Origin: Hymenobacter canadensis | Lineage (GTDB): Bacteria; Bacteroidota; Bacteroidia; Cytophagales; Hymenobacteraceae | Assembly (NCBI RefSeq): GCF_027359925.1 | Contig: NZ_CP114767.1 | Coordinates: 3,472,001-3,536,000, forward strand | Direction of reading: 5' to 3' | DNA: 64,000 nt | Made by a program: the position numbers and the translations under genes | Shown here: positions 59,798-64,000 of the stretch, in pieces | How the letters are laid out: each line of letters begins with the position of its first letter | Position numbering within the stretch: the first letter of the stretch is position 1 | Notes under the pieces: generated by a model | Seen by the model: only the letters and a program-made list of their open reading frames with translations | Told to the model about the DNA's origin: nothing | Databases searched by the model: none

Positions 59798-61400
59798 TTT
59801 CCTGTTCCTGCTTTCGGCCGCGGCTGGCCTGGCCGGTTGCGCCTCCATCAGCTCGCCGCAGGGTGGCCCGCGCGACATTCTGCCGCCCAAGCTGGTGCGC
59901 TCGGTGCCGGCCAATGGCGCCCGCAACGCCCGCACCCAGGTGGTGCGGCTGGAGTTTTCGGAGGCCGTGCAGCTCAAGGATCTGCAGAAGAACCTCATCA
60001 TCGCGCCCACCATCCCCGACGACAACAAGTACAAGGTGCGCGAGGAGCGCAACGCCATTTCGCTGGTATTCGACAAGCCCCTCGACGAAAACACCACCTA
60101 CTCGTTCAATTTCGGCAATGCCATCAGCGACATCACCGAGAGCCTGCCCGCCACCGATGCCCGCGTGAGCTTCAGCACCGGGGCCGTGCTCGACTCGGGG
60201 GCCGTGCTGGGCACCGTGCGCACCCTGCTCACGCAGCAGCCCGCCGATGCCGCCTCCGTGCTGCTCTACCCCGAGGCCGACACCGCCGGCCTGCGCCGCG
60301 GCAAGCCCTACTACCTGGCCCGCACCGATAAGAGCGGCGCCTACAACCTGCGCAACCTGAAGGCCGGACGCTACCGCCTCTACGCCCTGCTCGACAAAAA
60401 CCAGAACACCCGCTACGACGACGGCGAGAAGATTGCCTACCTGCCCCAGCCCATTACGATAGGGGCCCGGCCTGACACCGTGCGCCTGGAGCTGGTGCGC
60501 CCCGATGCCCGCCGCCCGGTGGTGAGCGGCCAGCAGGCGGCCCCCACGCAGTTTCGGGTGAGCTACAACGAAGGCCTGCGCACGGCCGTGCTGGCTCCGC
60601 TCGGGGCGGCCGCCACTCTGGCGCTTGCCGAGGCCATTCAGCTGCAGGAGCAGGGAAGGGCCGTGGCGCTCTACCGCACCGCCGCCCTCCAGGAGGGCCG
60701 CTACCTGCTGGCCGCCACCGACAGCGTCGGCAACACCAGCCGCGACACCATCAACGTGAAGTTTCAGGGCACGGCGCCCACCCGCCGCCCGCCAGTGTAC
60801 TCAGTGGAAGGCAGCCCGCGCGAGGTGTACCGGCAGGGCGAGGTGCGCTATGTGTTCACGGAGCCGGTGCGCGTGGCGGCTGGCAAGCCTGCAGTGCTGC
60901 TCCAGGAAGATTCCCTCACGCGCCGGGCGCTGCCGCTGGGCCCCGAGGTGAAACTAAGCCCGGACCGTTCGCGCCTCACGGTACTGCTCAATACCAAAGC
61001 CAAAACCACCGTCACACTCCGCCTCGATACCGTGAACGTCACGACCCTATCGGGGCAGCGGCTGGGGGCCCGGCCGTTGCGCCTGCGCCTGACGGAGCAA
61101 TCCGGCACGGGCAGCGTGGCCGGCACCATCCAGACCAAGTACACGCGCTACGAAGTGCAGCTGCTCGATGCGCAGGGCGCCGTGGCTGCCACCCTGGAAA
61201 GCCCGCGCAATACCTTCCGCTTCGACCGGCTGGCCCCGGGCACCTACTCCATCCGGGTGCTGATTGACGCCGACGCCGACGGCCGCTGGCGCAACGCCGA
61301 CCCGCTGCTGCTACAGCCCGCCGAGCCGGTGTATCTGCTGCCCCAGCCCGTGCAGGTGCGCGCCAACTGGGAAGTAGAAGACTTACGCCTGGCTTTCTAG
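59781..61400 (+). CDS. Ig-like domain lipoprotein (SbsA-type)
   Basis: 539 residues. Lipoprotein signal FLFLLSAAAGLAGC (lipid Cys about residue 19). The SbsA/Big_5 Ig-like domain begins GPRDILPPKLVRSVPANGARN and LEFSEAVQ (about 30-125); a second, weaker Ig-like region is near residues 330-430 (EVYRQGEVRYVFTEPVRVAAG). The C-terminal portion resembles carboxypeptidase-regulatory-like domains. Such proteins are common in Bacteroidota envelopes; function unknown. It is the last gene before the candidate origin. Confidence 0.87.
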   Translation: MSARASFLFLLSAAAGLAGCASISSPQGGPRDILPPKLVRSVPANGARNARTQVVRLEFSEAVQLKDLQKNLIIAPTIPDDNKYKVREERNAISLVFDKPLDENTTYSFNFGNAISDITESLPATDARVSFSTGAVLDSGAVLGTVRTLLTQQPADAASVLLYPEADTAGLRRGKPYYLARTDKSGAYNLRNLKAGRYRLYALLDKNQNTRYDDGEKIAYLPQPITIGARPDTVRLELVRPDARRPVVSGQQAAPTQFRVSYNEGLRTAVLAPLGAAATLALAEAIQLQEQGRAVALYRTAALQEGRYLLAATDSVGNTSRDTINVKFQGTAPTRRPPVYSVEGSPREVYRQGEVRYVFTEPVRVAAGKPAVLLQEDSLTRRALPLGPEVKLSPDRSRLTVLLNTKAKTTVTLRLDTVNVTTLSGQRLGARPLRLRLTEQSGTGSVAGTIQTKYTRYEVQLLDAQGAVAATLESPRNTFRFDRLAPGTYSIRVLIDADADGRWRNADPLLLQPAEPVYLLPQPVQVRANWEVEDLRLAF

Positions 61401-61423
61401 CCGCCGCCTCGCACGCTACCACC

Positions 61424-61482
61424 AAGCCCCCGGGTGCCCGCCAGGTCCGTTCCAACGGATTGGCGGCCGCCCGGGGGCTTTT
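61424..61482 (+). terminator. Terminator after the Ig-like gene
   Basis: AAGCCCCCGGG...CCCGGGGGCTTTT: a long GC-rich stem (with internal mismatches) and T run, 24 bases after the stop codon. Confidence 0.85.
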
Positions 61483-61819
61483 GCGTGGGCGCCGGGGTGG
61501 GCCTGCGAGTTGGCAGGCGGGAGCCGGCCGGTAGTTCTGACTGCGGCCGGCCCGACGGCTGCAGAAAGCCGCCGGACCGGAGCTGTTCCGCAGCTCACGT
61601 TAGGCAATTGCAACGGCTAAGAGCCCGGCTTTATCCGGTTGGGTTCTGGCAGGCCAGAAACTGCCTTTACAGGCCGAAAAAATGCGTGGAACGCTTTTTC
61701 AGGTTACTTCTACCAGGGTAAAATGCGGGTCCTAGGCACGTATGGCTGCTTTTCAATGATTTATGTTCCACGGCTGGCCGGCCATGTTCGGGCAGATTCC
61801 GGTCAATTTATGGGTTTTC

Positions 61820-62360
61820 ACCCTTTGCGCGGAGCGCTATCCACATTCAAAACAGGCTTGTTCCAGTCACTGAGCGGGTTTTCTCCTCTTTGTCCACAGG
61901 TTTTGCACAGCCTTTTCCACCGGCATCTGGCTAAACGGCTTAACCTGTGGATAATACTACCGCAACCTGGGGATAACGCGTGGAGAAAATCAGGATAAGT
62001 TTTTTTGCGTTTCTGGCCGCCCCTACACCCCCATTCTCCTATCCACACCGCGTGGATAAGGGTGGATAACTTCCCCCGGTTTTCACCACAATCCACACAC
62101 CCTGCTGGCTGTGGATTGTGGATTAGTGGATAAGCTATGTGGATTGTTAAAAAGATAGTTATGTTTCTTACTATCAGTAATTTACTATCCACACACCCTG
62201 TTGATAGACGGTGCATAAACCCGAAGCTGTACACAAGTTATCCGCGCTGTGGATTACTCCCGCCGATTGTCCACTTATGCACAGCCCTAACGATGGAGAT
62301 TAAAAAGATTTCTTAAAATTTCTTCTTTTAAAAAGTTATTAACCCTGTGGACAACCCGGC
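61820..62360. other. Candidate chromosomal replication origin (DnaA-box cluster)
   Basis: This gene-free stretch is packed with sequences matching or close to the DnaA box TTATnCACA. Examples: 61890-61898 TTGTCCACA, 61946-61954 TGTGGATAA (complement TTATCCACA), 62039-62047 and 62185-62193 CTATCCACA, 62275-62283 TTATGCACA, 62346-62354 TGTGGACAA, with several GTGGATAA variants between (62051-62133). An AT-rich segment (about 62296-62342) could be the unwinding element. Further outliers follow at 63672-63680 (TTATCCACA). The segment 61483-61820 shows nothing recognisable. Bacteroidota origins need not be next to dnaA. Clustering is seen directly; origin function is inferred. Confidence 0.7.
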
Positions 62361-62484
62361 CGGCCCTCAAAAAAAAAGAGGCCTACGGTTCTGCGTTTCA
62401 AATGGGCCGGAGGAAAATCAAATCCGGCGCGCCGGAAACTCTGGGAGCCGCGGCCGCCGTATACAACGGGCAACCTCTCCCGCC

Positions 62485-62976
62485 ATGCCCTTCAACTACG
62501 ACCAGGATTTCCGGCACCTCAACCTGCGCGAGCAGCCCGAGCTGTACCGCGTGGGAAAGGGCGAGCAGGGCGTGCTGCTGGTAGAACCCTACAAGAGCGA
62601 AATTCTGCCCCACTGGCGCTTCCGCACGCCGGCAGTGGCCCGGGAGTCGTCGGAGACTATCTACGGCTTGTTTGAGGACTATCTGAAGGCCCACGACTTC
62701 GTGGGGGCCGACATGGCCCGGAAGTTCCTGCAGATGGGCTTCACGCGTGCCCGGCGCTACGCCAACCACCAGGGCGGTAAAAAGTACGCGGGGCCCGTGC
62801 CGGCCGATAAGAAGGGCCAGAGCGGGGCCCACGGCCGCGAGGAACTGCCCCGCTCGCCCGAGGATCCGGAAAAAGCTGAAGCCGCCGCCATCTTCAAGCG
62901 CAAATGGGACCAGGCCAAAATCCACCCCGACTACGTGCAGCAGCGCGCCGACTTCGAAGCCCGCTACGGGAAATGA
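62485..62976 (+). CDS. DUF4385-family protein
   Basis: 163 residues from the ATG at 62485. The core LREQPELYRVGKGEQGVLLVEPY, KSEILPHWRF and FVGADMARKFLQMGFTRARRY is the signature of DUF4385, a small cytoplasmic family of unknown function found in many bacteria. Upstream in-frame codons lie in the origin-like region. No operon partner is evident. Confidence 0.88.
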   Translation: MPFNYDQDFRHLNLREQPELYRVGKGEQGVLLVEPYKSEILPHWRFRTPAVARESSETIYGLFEDYLKAHDFVGADMARKFLQMGFTRARRYANHQGGKKYAGPVPADKKGQSGAHGREELPRSPEDPEKAEAAAIFKRKWDQAKIHPDYVQQRADFEARYGK

Positions 62977-63177
62977 GCCGTGTAATGTTGATAAGCCAGT
63001 GCGTAATGTTGATAGGTGGCCGGTAGTTGCTGCTGGCAAACAAAGCCGGCCCCGACTGCGCCCGCGAGGTGCCTCGGTAAGCAGGTATTCCCCCCGCACC
63101 TACCAGGCCGCCGCCACTTATCAACCCTCAACCTCCTACCTTTACTTTCTTCAAGAAATACCCCCAACCAAAGCGCT

Positions 63178-63663
63178 ATGACTCCCACAAACGCAACGCC
63201 CCAGAGCCTCGACGAAAACGAAATTACCCTGGGCACCGGCATGGGCCCGCTCCGCTTCGGGGCCACCATGGACGAGGTGCGCGCCCTGATGGGTGAGCCT
63301 GAAGAAATCGAAGAGTCGGAAGACGACGACGAATTTGAGCACCAAGCCTGGAACTACCTCGAGGAAGGCTACTCGCTGTACTTCGACCGCGAAGACGACT
63401 TCCGCCTGAGCTGCATCGAAACCGACCACCCTGGCATGCGCCTCTACGGCGAGAACATCCACGGCAAAACGCCTGACGAAATCCAGGCCCTCATGAGCCG
63501 CCACGGCCACGAAGCCAGCGAGACGGAGAAGATGGATACTGGTGAAATGCGCATTTCCTACGAGAAGGAAATGATTGACCTTTACTTTGATGACAACGAG
63601 CTGCAGTTTGTCAACTTCGGGGTGTTCATATCCGAAGACCTTGACGTACAGTGGCCTGCCTAA
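63178..63663 (+). CDS. Acidic protein of unknown function
   Basis: 161 residues from the ATG at 63178, strongly acidic (a run ESEDDDEFEH near residues 40-50). The opening segment ITLGTGMGPLRFGATMDEVRALMGEPEEIEE recalls lipoprotein-like domains with an LGxxxxxVxxxLGxP motif, but there is no signal peptide. The rest is a mixed alpha/beta pattern (LYFDREDDFRLSCIETDH). I do not recognise the family. Its 3' end is followed by an isolated perfect DnaA box (63672-63680). Confidence 0.7.
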   Translation: MTPTNATPQSLDENEITLGTGMGPLRFGATMDEVRALMGEPEEIEESEDDDEFEHQAWNYLEEGYSLYFDREDDFRLSCIETDHPGMRLYGENIHGKTPDEIQALMSRHGHEASETEKMDTGEMRISYEKEMIDLYFDDNELQFVNFGVFISEDLDVQWPA

Positions 63664-63804
63664 AAGCAGGGTTATCCACAAAATGCAATGAAACTTGTGT
63701 TGATAAGTGGATAAGTGGCTGATTTTGTAAGTATTTAGCTCTTGCTATACTACGTTCAGTCCGGAGTTATCCTCATTTTGCCGGATGCCCGAAAAGCAGA
63801 ACAT

Positions 63805-63838
63805 AAAAAAGCCGCTCTTGCAAAAGAGCGGCTTTTTT
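63805..63838. terminator. Bidirectional terminator before the PiT gene end
   Basis: AAAAAAGCCGCTCTTG and CAAAAGAGCGGCTTTTTT form a stem with A and T runs, between two convergent genes. Confidence 0.9.
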
Positions 63839-63868
63839 GTATTAAGGCAGGAAACGTACCGGTGGCTG

Positions 63869-64000
63869 CTAGCCCAGAATAGCGCGGAACAGCAGGAACA
63901 AACCGCCTGACAGGGCCATCGTTACGGGCAGCGTGAGCACCCAGGCCAGGGCAATGTTGCGCACCATCTGTGGGTTCAGGTTCTTGATGCCGCGGTTGGC
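63869..64000 (-). CDS. Inorganic phosphate transporter PiT, C-terminal end (cut by window edge)
   Basis: 43 codons are visible, ending at TAG 63869-63871. The sequence GIKNLNPQMVRNIALAWVLTLPVTMALSGG and the final hydrophobic helix LFLLFRAILG match the C-terminus of Bacteroidota PiT-family permeases, which import phosphate with protons or sodium. The rest lies outside the window, so completeness cannot be judged. Confidence 0.8.
   Translation of the reverse strand, partial: ANRGIKNLNPQMVRNIALAWVLTLPVTMALSGGLFLLFRAILG

Noticed and set aside
61483..61820. Short frames between the Ig-like gene and the origin candidate
   Set aside because: No motif, no promoter, atypical composition; nothing supportable as a gene.

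Overview
The window is about 64 kb of high-GC chromosomal DNA from a Bacteroidota bacterium, most likely Hymenobacter or a close relative in Hymenobacteraceae. That placement is an inference from Bacteroidota-type promoters (TAnnTTTG -7 boxes), a type IX secretion C-terminal signal, a CrtD/CruF carotenoid pair, a DAHP synthase fused to chorismate mutase, DUF4175/DUF6952-type proteins and high GC. No phage, plasmid, CRISPR, rRNA or tRNA was found.

Layout. 0-3.6 kb: end of a metallophosphoesterase, an exported protein, a PlsC-type acyltransferase and a TPR protein. 3.6-8.5 kb (minus strand): an aromatic amino acid operon, pheA - aminotransferase - tyrA - DAHP synthase/chorismate mutase, preceded by two consecutive leader peptides rich in Phe and Tyr, each followed by an intrinsic terminator. 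I read this as a tandem attenuator and consider it the most interesting element here. 8.7-17.7 kb: a beta-barrel protein, glyA, tatC, rpiB, a polytopic membrane protein, rbfA, a methyltransferase and a LolC/E-like permease. 17.9-21.9 kb: a SNF2 helicase whose Walker A motif is interrupted by a 347-residue intein with a LAGLIDADG domain and the features of a class 3 intein. 22-31 kb: a histidine kinase, small membrane and lipoprotein genes, an rRNA methyltransferase, carotenoid genes with a TetR-type regulator, and a thioredoxin/DUF6952 pair.

31-35.3 kb (minus strand): a five-gene exported cluster with a small secreted protein, three tail-collar (microcystin-dependent-protein-like) proteins, two of them with Tat-like signals, and a T9SS cargo protein. 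36-46.4 kb: an alpha-glucan locus with a phosphorylase, two exported GH13 enzymes and an MFS sugar transporter, without SusC/SusD. 47-61.4 kb: an M16 peptidase, then a housekeeping block (DUF4175, RsbW-like kinase, ybeY, an arginyltransferase-like protein, mnmG, methyltransferase, Ig-like lipoprotein). 61.8-62.36 kb: a gene-free segment dense in DnaA-box-like sites next to an AT-rich stretch, a candidate chromosome origin. The window ends in a PiT phosphate transporter.

Many intergenic gaps hold long, nearly perfect inverted repeats, often touching or supplying stop codons. Several open frames extend upstream into these repeats, so starts were chosen downstream of them.
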